A stretch of 39,709 bases of DNA from the NCBI GenBank assembly GCA_018365815.1, contig JAGZJH010000022.1, forward strand, positions 1 through 39,709, in the 5' to 3' direction. A program made the translations under genes and the position numbers. The notes under the pieces were generated by a model. That model was not told the DNA's origin, did not search any database, and was given only the letters and a program-made list of their open reading frames with translations. The stretch comes from Erysipelotrichaceae bacterium (GTDB taxonomy: Bacteria > Bacillota_I > Bacilli_A > Erysipelotrichales > Coprobacillaceae). Shown here in pieces: positions 25,604 through 36,628 of the stretch (position 1 is its first letter; each line of letters begins with the position of its first letter).

Positions 25604-26078
25604 AAAACTCTCCTTATAGTTAACATTGTTAATTATATAAAAATTATAATGAAAATCAAGTCTAAAATACAATTAATTTTTAAATAGTTAATTTTGTTTG
25701 AAAGAAAAGAATATAAAATAAACACTAAAAATATACTATATCAAAATTAGATAAATGGGCTGAGTGGAAGGAAAAGAATATATCAATTAGATTAAAAGAT
25801 TATTAAAAAGTAAAGTTTTTATTTGATAATTGGTATACTAAAATAATATTGCAACTATTAATAAAAACAAAATATTTTATAAAGCGATAAAGTTCATTTT
25901 TAATTTTAATAACATTATTATAACATGCTTTTATAGTAAGTTATATAAAATTTCTAAAACTGTAATTTCGTAGAAAATATTTTTTTTTGTATTAAAATTA
26001 GGTTGTGAAATAGATTTTATTATATTTTTTTGTTTAAGTTGCTACCACATGTTTCTTTAAAAAAAGGAGGTTTTAATT
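25604..26078. other. Gene-free AT-rich spacer
   Basis: A plus-strand stretch at 25721-25806 reads like a protein C-terminus (DKWAEWKEKNISIRLKDY then stop) but has no start codon and no ribosome binding site. Nothing else is supported. Confidence 0.4.
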
Positions 26079-26279
26079 ATGAAAAATAATTTTATAAAAT
26101 TTATAATACTGATCTTTATTCTTTTAATTGTTCCTGATATTATTATGCTATTACCTTTACCTAGAAGAATTGGTGGTAGTCACATTTTGTGGGTTATGAG
26201 TTATTACTTTTTAAAGATACTTTTTGTTGAGGTTGGTATTATATGGTTGTTTAAGAAGTGTATTTTTAAAGACAAGTAG
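26079..26279 (+). CDS. Small hypothetical membrane protein (66 aa)
   Basis: AAAAAAAGGAGG 8-9 nt before the ATG is a strong ribosome binding site. The product has a first hydrophobic helix (residues ~7-25, IIFILLIVPDIIMLLPLP-like), a short polar hairpin LPRRIGGSH, and a second hydrophobic region (~33-58) ending in a basic tail (KKCIFKDK). Its size and charge pattern are consistent with a small membrane peptide, but no partner is nearby to say whether it is a toxin, bacteriocin accessory or other. It ends in its own terminator. Confidence 0.55.
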   Translation: MKNNFIKFIILIFILLIVPDIIMLLPLPRRIGGSHILWVMSYYFLKILFVEVGIIWLFKKCIFKDK

Positions 26280-26378
26280 TGCATAAATAAAAGATAATAA
26301 AAAGAAGAAAGTTTCCAATAAAAATCAATCTTGAATATAATATAAGTAATTGAAAAGTGGTCACATAAGTAATAATAG

Positions 26379-26411
26379 AAAAGAGAGGTTTCAGAGCCTT
26401 TCTTTTTTTAT
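26379..26411 (+). terminator. Terminator of the small membrane protein gene
   Basis: AAAGAGAGG pairs with CCTTTCTTT (one G-U), loop TTTCAGAG, running into TTTTTTT. Confidence 0.75.
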
Positions 26412-26426
26412 TTAAATATAAATATA

Positions 26427-26485
26427 AAAAAGAGGCTTTTAAGTCTACTGATAGAAGATACAGTAGTTTTAAAACCTCTTTTATT
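26427..26485. terminator. Terminator downstream of carB (bidirectional)
   Basis: AAAAGAGG/CCTCTTTT closes a long hairpin with an inner CTACTG/CAGTAG helix and T runs on both strands. A second hairpin without a T run (AAGAAATGAA/TTCATTTCTT, ~26499-26529) lies between it and the carB stop. Confidence 0.75.
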
Positions 26486-26538
26486 TTAAATTCTTTTTAA
26501 GAAATGAAAGTTATTAACCTTCATTTCTTGATTAATCA

Positions 26539-29757
<3,219 letters not shown>

Positions 29758-29797
29758 AAATAATTCCTCCATTCTTAAATTTTAACTCACAATCCTT

Positions 29798-29829
29798 AAA
29801 AAAAACATATCAACTAAGTGTGATATGTT
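29798..29829 (-). terminator. Attenuator terminator before carB
   Basis: AACATATCA (29829-29821) pairs perfectly with TGATATGTT (29812-29804), loop CACTTAGT, followed by T residues to 29798. The TGA at the start of the 3' arm is the stop codon of the leader peptide. It lies 41 bases before the carB start. Confidence 0.88.
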
Positions 29830-29908
29830 TAAATAGGAAAAATAGATTATAAAAGGGAAAGCAAAAACGGTCTTTAATTTTATTGTTTAATCTCTTAATT
29901 AAATCCAT
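29810..29908 (-). CDS. Leader peptide of carB (32 aa), pyrBI-like attenuation
   Basis: ATG 29908 follows a strong GGAGGG (29920-29915) with a six-base spacer. The peptide is MDLIKRLNNKIKDR followed by a Phe/Leu/Tyr-rich run (FCFPFYNLFFLF) and KHITLS, ending in TGA at 29812-29810. The second half is encoded by a long U-rich stretch (five runs of three to five U). The stop codon is the first triplet of the terminator 3' arm. This is the arrangement of the Escherichia coli pyrBI leader (PyrL): at low UTP, polymerase pauses in the U-rich tract, the ribosome catches up and covers the terminator arms. The mechanism here is inferred from that architecture. Confidence 0.75.
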   Translation of the reverse strand: MDLIKRLNNKIKDRFCFPFYNLFFLFKHITLS

Positions 29909-29938
29909 AATTATCCCTCCTACATTTATATCTCAATT

Positions 29939-29967
29939 AGTATACACTGTTAAGATTAATTATTCAA
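29939..29967 (-). promoter_or_regulatory. Promoter of the carB leader
   Basis: Minus-strand -35 TTGAAT (29967-29962), 17-nt spacer, -10 TATACT (29944-29939). The transcript would begin near 29932, only about 12 nt before the leader-peptide ribosome binding site. Confidence 0.78.
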
Positions 29968-30001
29968 TATATATTTTAAAATATTTTATTTCTATTTAAT
30001 A

Positions 30002-30874
30002 TTATGAATTTTCTTTATTCATTGTTTTCATTTGTTCAATATGAGTATTCACTTTATCTGTAAAATTCAAATTTTGTTGGTAATTTTTCGCATAATAACA
30101 ACTATATAAAATATCAAGTATTAAACTAAAGGATACGTTAGATACCATATTACCGGTATTTTGACCGGGAATTTCACGTGTTGAAATAAACAATGCACAA
30201 TCAGACATTTCATTAATTGGATTATCGCCAAATGATGTAAGACTAATAAAAGGAATATGTCGTTGTTTTAAAATTTCTGCTATGGAAATTGCTCCTTTAT
30301 TTTCACCCGAATAAGATAATATAATAGCACAATCTTGTTCATTAATTGAATAAGCATTAAATATTTGATGTTCTAGTTTTTCTGAAATAATGACTTGATT
30401 TTTAATTTTCATCATCTTTTCTTTAAATAATAAACCTACATTAATCGAAGAGCCTAATGAAAATATGTAAATATTTTTTGCTTTTTCTATAATACGATTA
30501 GCATGTTGTAAGTTATCATGGTTCAGTAATTGCATAGTATCTTGAATTGTTTCAAGATGGAGTGTTGAGATTTTGTTAGCAATTTTATCAGCAGTATCTT
30601 CTTTACTAAATGGATAATTGACATCAATGTTATTAAAAGACTTCGTTAAGTAGTTTAGCTCCTCAAGATATTTTTCTTTAAATTCATCAAACCCACTCAT
30701 TCCTAGTTTTTGACATAAACGAACTACCGTTGCCGGTGAAGTGTAAGTGGTGCTGGCAACTTGTCTTGAGGATTGGTCTTTAATTTCAATTCCTTGTTCA
30801 AGTATGTAAGTCGCAATAATTTGTTCATTATTTGAATATAATTCAGTTTGTTTTAGTTTTTCTGTTAATAGCAT
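30002..30874 (-). CDS. MurR/RpiR-family transcriptional regulator with SIS domain
   Basis: 290-aa paralogue of the regulator at 16949-17836, with the same HTH (KDQSSRQVASTTYTSPATVV, RLCQKLGMSGFDEFKEKY) and SIS domain (IYIFSLGSSINVGLLF, CAIILSYSGENKGAISIAE, SLTSFGDNPINEMSD). The two align over their whole lengths, including linker and C-terminus, but differ in the SIS loop after SYSGE, which may set effector choice. AGAGGTGATAG precedes the ATG. It is 185 bases downstream of the MFS gene on the same strand, beyond a terminator, so it may have its own promoter. Effector unknown. Confidence 0.9.
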   Translation of the reverse strand: MLLTEKLKQTELYSNNEQIIATYILEQGIEIKDQSSRQVASTTYTSPATVVRLCQKLGMSGFDEFKEKYLEELNYLTKSFNNIDVNYPFSKEDTADKIANKISTLHLETIQDTMQLLNHDNLQHANRIIEKAKNIYIFSLGSSINVGLLFKEKMMKIKNQVIISEKLEHQIFNAYSINEQDCAIILSYSGENKGAISIAEILKQRHIPFISLTSFGDNPINEMSDCALFISTREIPGQNTGNMVSNVSFSLILDILYSCYYAKNYQQNLNFTDKVNTHIEQMKTMNKENS

Positions 30875-31049
30875 AGTCTATCACCTCTTAATTTAAGACT
30901 AACCTTTTTATCTAAGAAAAACAAGGGGAATTTAAATAATCATTTGGTTAGATGAGTTTTTAAATTTTTACACTTTAAGATAAGAATTTTTGTGTGGTTT
31001 CTTTTTTGTATAATTTAAAAGCTTTTATTTTTTTATTAAAAAACAATTT

Positions 31050-31073
31050 AAAAAACACTCTATTTTGAGTGCT
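31050..31073 (-). terminator. Terminator of the MFS gene
   Basis: GCACTC/GAGTGT stem with loop AAAATA, followed by TTTTT on the minus strand; it overlaps the last codons of the MFS gene. Confidence 0.8.
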
Positions 31074-32223
31074 CTGGCATTTTGAACATAATGCATACAA
31101 TTGTCGCTATTAATATCGATACACTATACATTAAATAGACCATTCTAAATCCTTCTGCTCCTCCAAAGGCATCGATAATATTTCCTGATAACATTTGAAA
31201 AACGAAGGCTGCAACTCCTTTAGCGAGCATTGATGAAATTCCATAGGCGCTATTGACAAATCTTTCATCAACAATGTCTAAAATAATTCTAACAGCAACT
31301 AGAATAAAGATTATTGTCGTTAAACCTTGAAAGAAGAACATCATCATAATCATTGTAGGGGTTGGGTATGTAGAATACCATACAAATCTTATAATTGTTA
31401 AAATACAAGCAAAGAGCATGAGATATTTATAAGGTATCTTTTTAATAAGTTGATCTGAAAATAGCACCGCTGGTATTTCTGAAAGTGTTGAAAAAAGCAA
31501 AGTTGTTCCAACTAATGTCGTTGATCCCCCAAGTTCTTTGATTAATAAAGGCATATATACCCCATTTGCAGAAGCCGGTCCTTGAAATAAGATATAAATA
31601 ATCATGAAGATGACAAAAGCTTTGTTTGTAAATAAGGCTTTAAGCATTTCTAAAACTGTAAATGATTCTTCCTTTTTTTCACTTTTAATTTGTTGAACAT
31701 CGTTCATTCCAATAAAACCAATAATTGTAATGATAATTGCTATTGTAAAGATAATATAGATAGCTTGATGAGAGAGATTGTCATAAACATACCCGGTCAC
31801 TTGACAAGCAATTGCATAACAAATTGACCCCCATATTCTAATAGTTCCAAAAGGATAAGGCGCTCCAGTTGCTAAACGGTCAGTTAAAGCAGTAGTTCCG
31901 TTTAAAAAACCTTGTGTGAGTCCATTGAATAAAAATAATAGAATTAAGTTTTTAGTATATGCAAATAAAATCCCACTGATAACTGCAAATATTAATGATG
32001 CCATTCCTACTTTTTTGGGACTTCCGACTTTATCTGCTAATATACCACAAACCGGTTGGAAGAATATTGCAAATAGTGGTGCGGCTGATGTGATAAGTGA
32101 AATATCAGTTGCGATAAAACCAATTCCTGCTAAATAAACTGAAATAATACAAGCAAATGTTCCCCAAGCGTAATAAAACATTCCATTTGCTAAAGCATAA
32201 TATAAATAACTTCCTTTTTTCAT
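31060..32223 (-). CDS. Major facilitator superfamily transporter (MFS_1-like/LacY-like)
   Basis: Twelve-helix permease, 387 aa, a standard MFS length. The protein starts with YYALANGMFYYAWGTFACIISVYL, has the inter-helix 2-3 loop FQPVCGILADKVGSPKKVGMA (MFS motif A, G-x-L-aD-k-x-G), and TGAPYPFGTIRIWGSICYA, a block seen in the nucleoside/sugar:H+ symporter-like group. The second half begins at ~residue 200 with AFVIFMIIYILFQGPASANG. GGGGGAAG precedes the ATG. The RpiR regulator downstream hints at a sugar or amino-sugar substrate; that is inference. Confidence 0.85.
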   Translation of the reverse strand: MKKGSYLYYALANGMFYYAWGTFACIISVYLAGIGFIATDISLITSAAPLFAIFFQPVCGILADKVGSPKKVGMASLIFAVISGILFAYTKNLILLFLFNGLTQGFLNGTTALTDRLATGAPYPFGTIRIWGSICYAIACQVTGYVYDNLSHQAIYIIFTIAIIITIIGFIGMNDVQQIKSEKKEESFTVLEMLKALFTNKAFVIFMIIYILFQGPASANGVYMPLLIKELGGSTTLVGTTLLFSTLSEIPAVLFSDQLIKKIPYKYLMLFACILTIIRFVWYSTYPTPTMIMMMFFFQGLTTIIFILVAVRIILDIVDERFVNSAYGISSMLAKGVAAFVFQMLSGNIIDAFGGAEGFRMVYLMYSVSILIATIVCIMFKMPEHSK

Positions 32224-32605
32224 ATTCTTCCCCCAATCTTTGATTGTGATTATATCATTATCGATTATTTCGTTTTGATATTTTCAGAAAATGAAATTAA
32301 GAGTACTGTATTTACTAGACATTCTCAATGCTTGCGATTTATTTGTTAATTATTGAGTTCTTCTACTATTGTACTAGGCAAAACTTTATGTTCATTTAAC
32401 ATAATTATTTTTATAAACGATAGTGTAAAATATTTTAATTATTAATATATTTATTATAGTATCTCTAATATGATACGTATCTTTTACAAGATCATAACCA
32501 TTAATTATAGAATTTACGATAGTTTATATCAAATATTTTATAATTAGAGATATAACTTAATCATATGTGATTACATAATGTTTATCGAGTTAGATATTAT
32601 GCTAT
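32224..32605. other. Gene-free AT-rich spacer
   Basis: 382 bases with no frame supported by a ribosome binding site and no clear terminator for the diguanylate cyclase gene. I see nothing else in it. Confidence 0.5.
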
Positions 32606-33754
32606 TTATTTGTTTATCGATTCTTTAATAATTGTTTTATCATGATACATCATTTTATCAGCACGTTTTTGAGTATCTATAATTGATTTATCAAACCTTT
32701 TGTCAAATTTGGCATAACCAATAGCAAGTGCAACTGGAATTTCTAAATTATAATAATGTTTATTGAACTCTTCTTTTGCTTTTAGCAAAAGCGGCATTGG
32801 ATTTGGTTCATCTTTCATTAACAAAATAAATTCATCACCACCATAGCGATAAGCACTTGTTTTTGAATTTTCTAAATTACCAAGTATATTTGCTGCTATG
32901 ATAAGACATTGATCACCAATATCATGACCAAGTTGGTCATTTACTAATTTTAAATTATTAAGATCAATTACAACAACAGTTAAATTTTCTAGAGAATTTC
33001 TTGTAATTAAGTTATTACAATCAGTCTCATAAGCATTACGATTTTTAAGTTTCGTCATAAGATCTGTATTCAACATATCACGATAAAGTGGATTAGAGAT
33101 TCTTCTAAAAATTTTTAATGAGGCAGTAATTGAAATTCCACAAAAAATTAAGCAAGCAAAAAATATTGACTGTTTCATTTTCCCTATAGCTGCAATTTCA
33201 GTATCTGCTGCCATTTCTAATCCCAATGCCCCAATTACATTACCAGAGTCGTCGTGCAGTGGAAAATAAGCAATAAAAATATTACCCCAATCAGTATTAA
33301 GGATCTTATTGGGCAGAACAGTTTTACCCTTTAATGCTTCACTTAATTCATCTTGTATCTCTGATTCAATTTGATCACCTGGATATCTAAAATCATTAGC
33401 ATTTTGCGAAAGTCCATCAACTATATAAATTAATTCACCACTACTATTTTGTTTAGCAGTATAAAGATAACGTAAATTACATACATTACGTGTGTTTTCT
33501 AGAATTGTTTTTAAACTTTGATAGCTTTCTTTAGACATGTCTTGGTTTGTATTGATTTCAAAAAATGTTTCAGCTGTTAGCGCATGTTCTACATAATTAT
33601 GAATGTTTCCTACACGCTGTGTTAAACTCACCAAAATAGAATCATAATATATATGTGTACTAATAGCATACAGAGATATTGAAAATAAAATTAAAATTAC
33701 AATAAATAAGATTGAAACTTGTTGGTCAACCCGTGTCAATTTTTTATTTTTCAT
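32606..33754 (-). CDS. Membrane-bound diguanylate cyclase (GGDEF) with extracytoplasmic sensor
   Basis: Predicted to make cyclic-di-GMP from two GTP. The 382-aa protein has a membrane helix at residues ~13-32, a ~160-residue extracytoplasmic sensor region resembling a single or double Cache fold (YLYTAKQNSSGELIYIVDG, IFIAYFPLHDDSGNVIGALGLE), a second helix at ~195-213, and a C-terminal GGDEF domain (LMTKLKNRNAYETDC, VIDLNNLKLVNDQLGHDIGD). The active-site loop YRYGGDEF is intact. The RxxD inhibitory site that normally precedes it by five residues reads NSKT, so product inhibition is probably lost. No c-di-GMP effector or phosphodiesterase is in the window. GGAGAGGGAAAAA precedes the ATG. Confidence 0.9.
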   Translation of the reverse strand: MKNKKLTRVDQQVSILFIVILILFSISLYAISTHIYYDSILVSLTQRVGNIHNYVEHALTAETFFEINTNQDMSKESYQSLKTILENTRNVCNLRYLYTAKQNSSGELIYIVDGLSQNANDFRYPGDQIESEIQDELSEALKGKTVLPNKILNTDWGNIFIAYFPLHDDSGNVIGALGLEMAADTEIAAIGKMKQSIFFACLIFCGISITASLKIFRRISNPLYRDMLNTDLMTKLKNRNAYETDCNNLITRNSLENLTVVVIDLNNLKLVNDQLGHDIGDQCLIIAANILGNLENSKTSAYRYGGDEFILLMKDEPNPMPLLLKAKEEFNKHYYNLEIPVALAIGYAKFDKRFDKSIIDTQKRADKMMYHDKTIIKESINK

Positions 33755-33929
33755 ATGATTTTTTCCCTCTCCTGATAGGTATTTTATAATTTTTCACGCT
33801 ACTATTATACTTAAATCAAATTGATTTGCAATTAATTATTTTTGATTAACCATCTAACACATGAAAAAAATAACACTTTTCAAAATACTATAAATTTCTG
33901 TACTTTTTTTAATAAAAAGGAGGACACTA

Positions 33930-34042
33930 TTTAAAAAATTCAAATTTTATGTCTCACCAGAACTAAAAAGCATCAAACAGAAATTAATAATGAATTAAAT
34001 AAATTAATACCACTCCCCATTCAGCTAGTACTAATATATTGA
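33930..34042 (+). pseudogene. Possible decayed short gene behind an intact ribosome binding site
   Basis: AAAAAGGAGG at 33915-33922 is a strong ribosome binding site but no start codon follows at usual spacing. The next bases read KKFKFYVSPELKSIKQ and, after a one-base frame change, EINNELNKLIPLPIQLVLIY ending in TGA 34040-34042. This looks like an eroded coding region, but the evidence is thin. The rest of 33755-34224 shows nothing I can name. Confidence 0.3.
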
Positions 34043-34224
34043 ATTTTCTTTGATTTCATCAAGTTTTTTTATAATTAAAACAATAAACAGACTGATAACA
34101 TATAAAATCACATATTTTTACATATTGTTGTAACCACAACCAGTAATTTCACATTTCTTTTTAGTTATTTATAGATGATTGTTGTTTATGATATAGGTGT
34201 AATCTAAAAAGGAGGTTGAACATC

Positions 34225-35445
34225 ATGGACAATCAAGAAAATAATCAAAATGTACAAATTAATGAAATTTCTTCAGGTGTAGAAATTAAAGATGGTGAAT
34301 TTACAGAAAAAAAAGTTAACGAAATTAAAAAGGAAAAAAAGAAAAATCCTTTTTATAAAACAACAGCATTTATTTTATCTGCCAGTTTAAGTTTATCATT
34401 ACTAGGTGGTTATGGAGGTGCTTCTATCGCACTTAAACAACAAAATTCAACTAATACCCCAACTTTACAACAATCTAATCTTACACATACTAACAATAGT
34501 GCTAGCGCAGAAACATTATCAGTTAGTGATGTGGCTAATGAAGCTTTAAAAAGTGTTGTTGAAATACGTACTGAATCAGTGACTTCAGATCAATATATAC
34601 AACAATATACAAGTTCTGGAGCAGGAAGTGGTGTGATTCTTAGTCAAGATGGCTATATTGCTACTAACTATCATGTTATAGATGGTGCAAATACAATTAC
34701 TGTTAGAGATTATGATGGAAATGAATATAAAGCCACTTTAGTAGGTAGTGATGAAAAAACTGATTTAGCTGTTTTAAAAATTGAAGCTACTGGTTTGAGT
34801 CCGGTTACTTTTGGAGATAGTTCAAGTTTAAAAGTCGGAGATACTGCTATTGCTATTGGTAATCCATTAGGTGAATTAGGTGGAACTGTGACTACTGGTA
34901 TTATTTCTGCTTTAGATCGTGAAATTCAAATCAATAATGAAACAATGACTTTACTTCAAACAAATGCTGCAATTAATCCAGGTAATTCAGGTGGAGGTTT
35001 ATTTAATGCAAACGGTGAGTTAATCGGTATTGTCAACGCAAAATCTACCGGTGAAGCCGTTGAAGGTTTGGGTTTTGCAATTCCATCAAACATCGCTAAA
35101 ACAATTATTGAAGATTTAATGAGTGATGGATATGTTTCTAATCGACCATATTTAGGCGTTTCTTTACAAGATCAAACGAATCAATATGGATTTAATAAAT
35201 CATCAACAAGTGTATATATTGCCTCAGTCGTTGCAAATAGTGCAGCTAGTAAAGCGGGTTTAACTTCGGGAGATCAAATTGTATCAGTTGACGGACAAGA
35301 AGTTTCTTTCGCTAGTGAAGTCAAAACAATTATTAACCAACACTCAGCCAATGATACTATTGAAATAACAATCATTCGTAATAACCAACAAAAAACAGTG
35401 CAAGTCACTTTAGGTGAACAAACCCCTAATACACAAAATAGTTAA
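34225..35445 (+). CDS. htrA: HtrA/DegP-family trypsin-like serine protease with PDZ domain
   Basis: Membrane-anchored quality-control protease acting outside the cell membrane, 406 aa. There is a charged cytoplasmic N-terminus (~45 residues), one membrane helix (~47-70), a Ser/Thr/Asn linker, the protease domain (~97-290) and one PDZ domain (~300-400). The catalytic triad is complete: His150 (TNYHVIDGA), Asp180 (KTDLAVLKIE) and Ser255 (NPGNSGGGLF). The PDZ carries YLGVSLQ and VVANSAASKAGLTSGDQIVSV. The layout matches Bacillus HtrA/YkdA. I use ATG 34225, nine bases after GGAGG; the TTG nine bases upstream overlaps that site. It is monocistronic with its own terminator. Confidence 0.94.
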   Translation: MDNQENNQNVQINEISSGVEIKDGEFTEKKVNEIKKEKKKNPFYKTTAFILSASLSLSLLGGYGGASIALKQQNSTNTPTLQQSNLTHTNNSASAETLSVSDVANEALKSVVEIRTESVTSDQYIQQYTSSGAGSGVILSQDGYIATNYHVIDGANTITVRDYDGNEYKATLVGSDEKTDLAVLKIEATGLSPVTFGDSSSLKVGDTAIAIGNPLGELGGTVTTGIISALDREIQINNETMTLLQTNAAINPGNSGGGLFNANGELIGIVNAKSTGEAVEGLGFAIPSNIAKTIIEDLMSDGYVSNRPYLGVSLQDQTNQYGFNKSSTSVYIASVVANSAASKAGLTSGDQIVSVDGQEVSFASEVKTIINQHSANDTIEITIIRNNQQKTVQVTLGEQTPNTQNS

Positions 35446-35453
35446 GATATATA

Positions 35454-35493
35454 AACGATCGACTTTCTTAAAAATATAACCGATCGTTTTTTT
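35454..35493 (+). terminator. Terminator of htrA
   Basis: AACGATCG (35454-35461) pairs with CGATCGTT (35481-35488), followed by T residues to 35493. Confidence 0.88.
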
Positions 35494-35515
35494 ATTAATT
35501 ATTATATTGAAATCA

Positions 35516-36561
35516 TTACTGAACTCTTTTTTTCATTGTTTCTGGGTGCATACTATATTGTATGGCTATATCAGTAGTAATTTTCTTTTGTTGGTAAAGT
35601 TGGAAAATAGAATCGTCCATTGTAATTATCCCTGACATACGATTTGACACAATCGTATTTTCAATTTGATGTGTTTTTCCCTCACGAATTTGTGAACGAA
35701 TAGCTGGATTAACCACCATAATTTCAAAAGCAGGAACTACCCCGCCATCAACACTTGATAATAGTTGTTCAGAAATAACAGCTTTAAGAACCATAGAAAG
35801 TTGTGGCGAATTTGTTGTTGGTTTGTTGAAAAAGCATCGACAATACGATCAATCGTATTAGCTGCACCGATCGTATGTAAAGTCGAAAACAATAAACGCC
35901 CTGTTTTAGCAGCTGTTAAAGCCGTTTGAATCGTTTCATTATCTCCCATTTCCCCTAGTAAAATGACTTCCGGTGTTTCTCTTAATGCCGTTAAATAATC
36001 TTTGGTATCATGAAGGATTTCTCTTTGGGAAATAATACTTTTTTTATGAGAATGTAGAAATTCAATTGGATCTTCAATCGTAATAATATGTGCATTTCTT
36101 GTTTCGTTGATTTTATCAATAATACATGCGAGAGTTGTTGATTTACCACTTCCGGCATAACCACTGACTAAAATCATTCCCTTTTTTTCCTTATGTAAAT
36201 CAATAATAAACTCAGGAATACCCATTTCACTTGCTTTTGGTAAATCAAATTTTACGACACGTAATACAGTAGCTTGTGAATTTCTTTGTAAATATACATT
36301 TACACGAAAACGTCCGATATGTGGAATTGAAAATGAAAAGTCATCATCACCGGTTTGTTCAAATTGATGATAATGCCCATAAGGGGCATATATATACAAT
36401 TCATTAATAATCAATTTACAATCTTCTGGCATTAATCTTTCATCATCTACACGTTGAATTTCACCTTTAATTTTAAAAGCACATGGACTTCCGGCAACTA
36501 TAAATATATCTGATGCATCTTGTTCTATTGCTTTTTTTAATATTTCATTTATATCTTTCAT
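35516..36561 (-). pseudogene. pilT: Type IV pilus retraction ATPase PilT, single frameshift
   Basis: PilT is a hexameric AAA-like ATPase that depolymerises type IV pili. The first frame (36561 to ~35805) has the PAS-like N-domain (QDASDIFIVAGSPCAFKIKGE), Walker A GYAGSGKST, ALRETPEVILLGEMGDNETI (Walker B) and AAKTGRLLFSTLHTIGA. Near 35801-35808 the family sequence QQQIRHQLSMVLKAV switches frame: the first frame reads QQQIRHNFLWFLK while the second resumes with LSMVLKAVISEQLL to the normal C-terminus. One missing base explains this, and no slippery heptamer is present. The usual EMRDLETI is EMGDNETI. No other pilus gene is in the window. It could be a pseudogene or a sequencing error. Confidence 0.85.
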
Positions 36562-36597
36562 ACTCTATTTCTTTTCAACAATCCAACTTTTAGAATC

Positions 36598-36627
36598 TAA
36601 AAAAAGGGAAATATTGATAATTTCCCT
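36598..36627 (-). terminator. Terminator of the MacB-like ABC operon
   Basis: GGGAAAT/ATTTCCC-type stem (36606-36626) followed by TTTTTTT on the minus strand, three bases past the transporter stop. Confidence 0.85.
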
Positions 36628-36628
36628 A

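Noticed and set aside
25721..25806. Protein-like fragment DKWAEWKEKNISIRLKDY as a gene
   Set aside because: There is no start codon, no ribosome binding site and a stop just upstream; at most a remnant.
35795..35812. Programmed ribosomal frameshift in pilT
   Set aside because: No slippery heptamer, downstream pseudoknot or internal Shine-Dalgarno was seen, and PilT is not known to use one.
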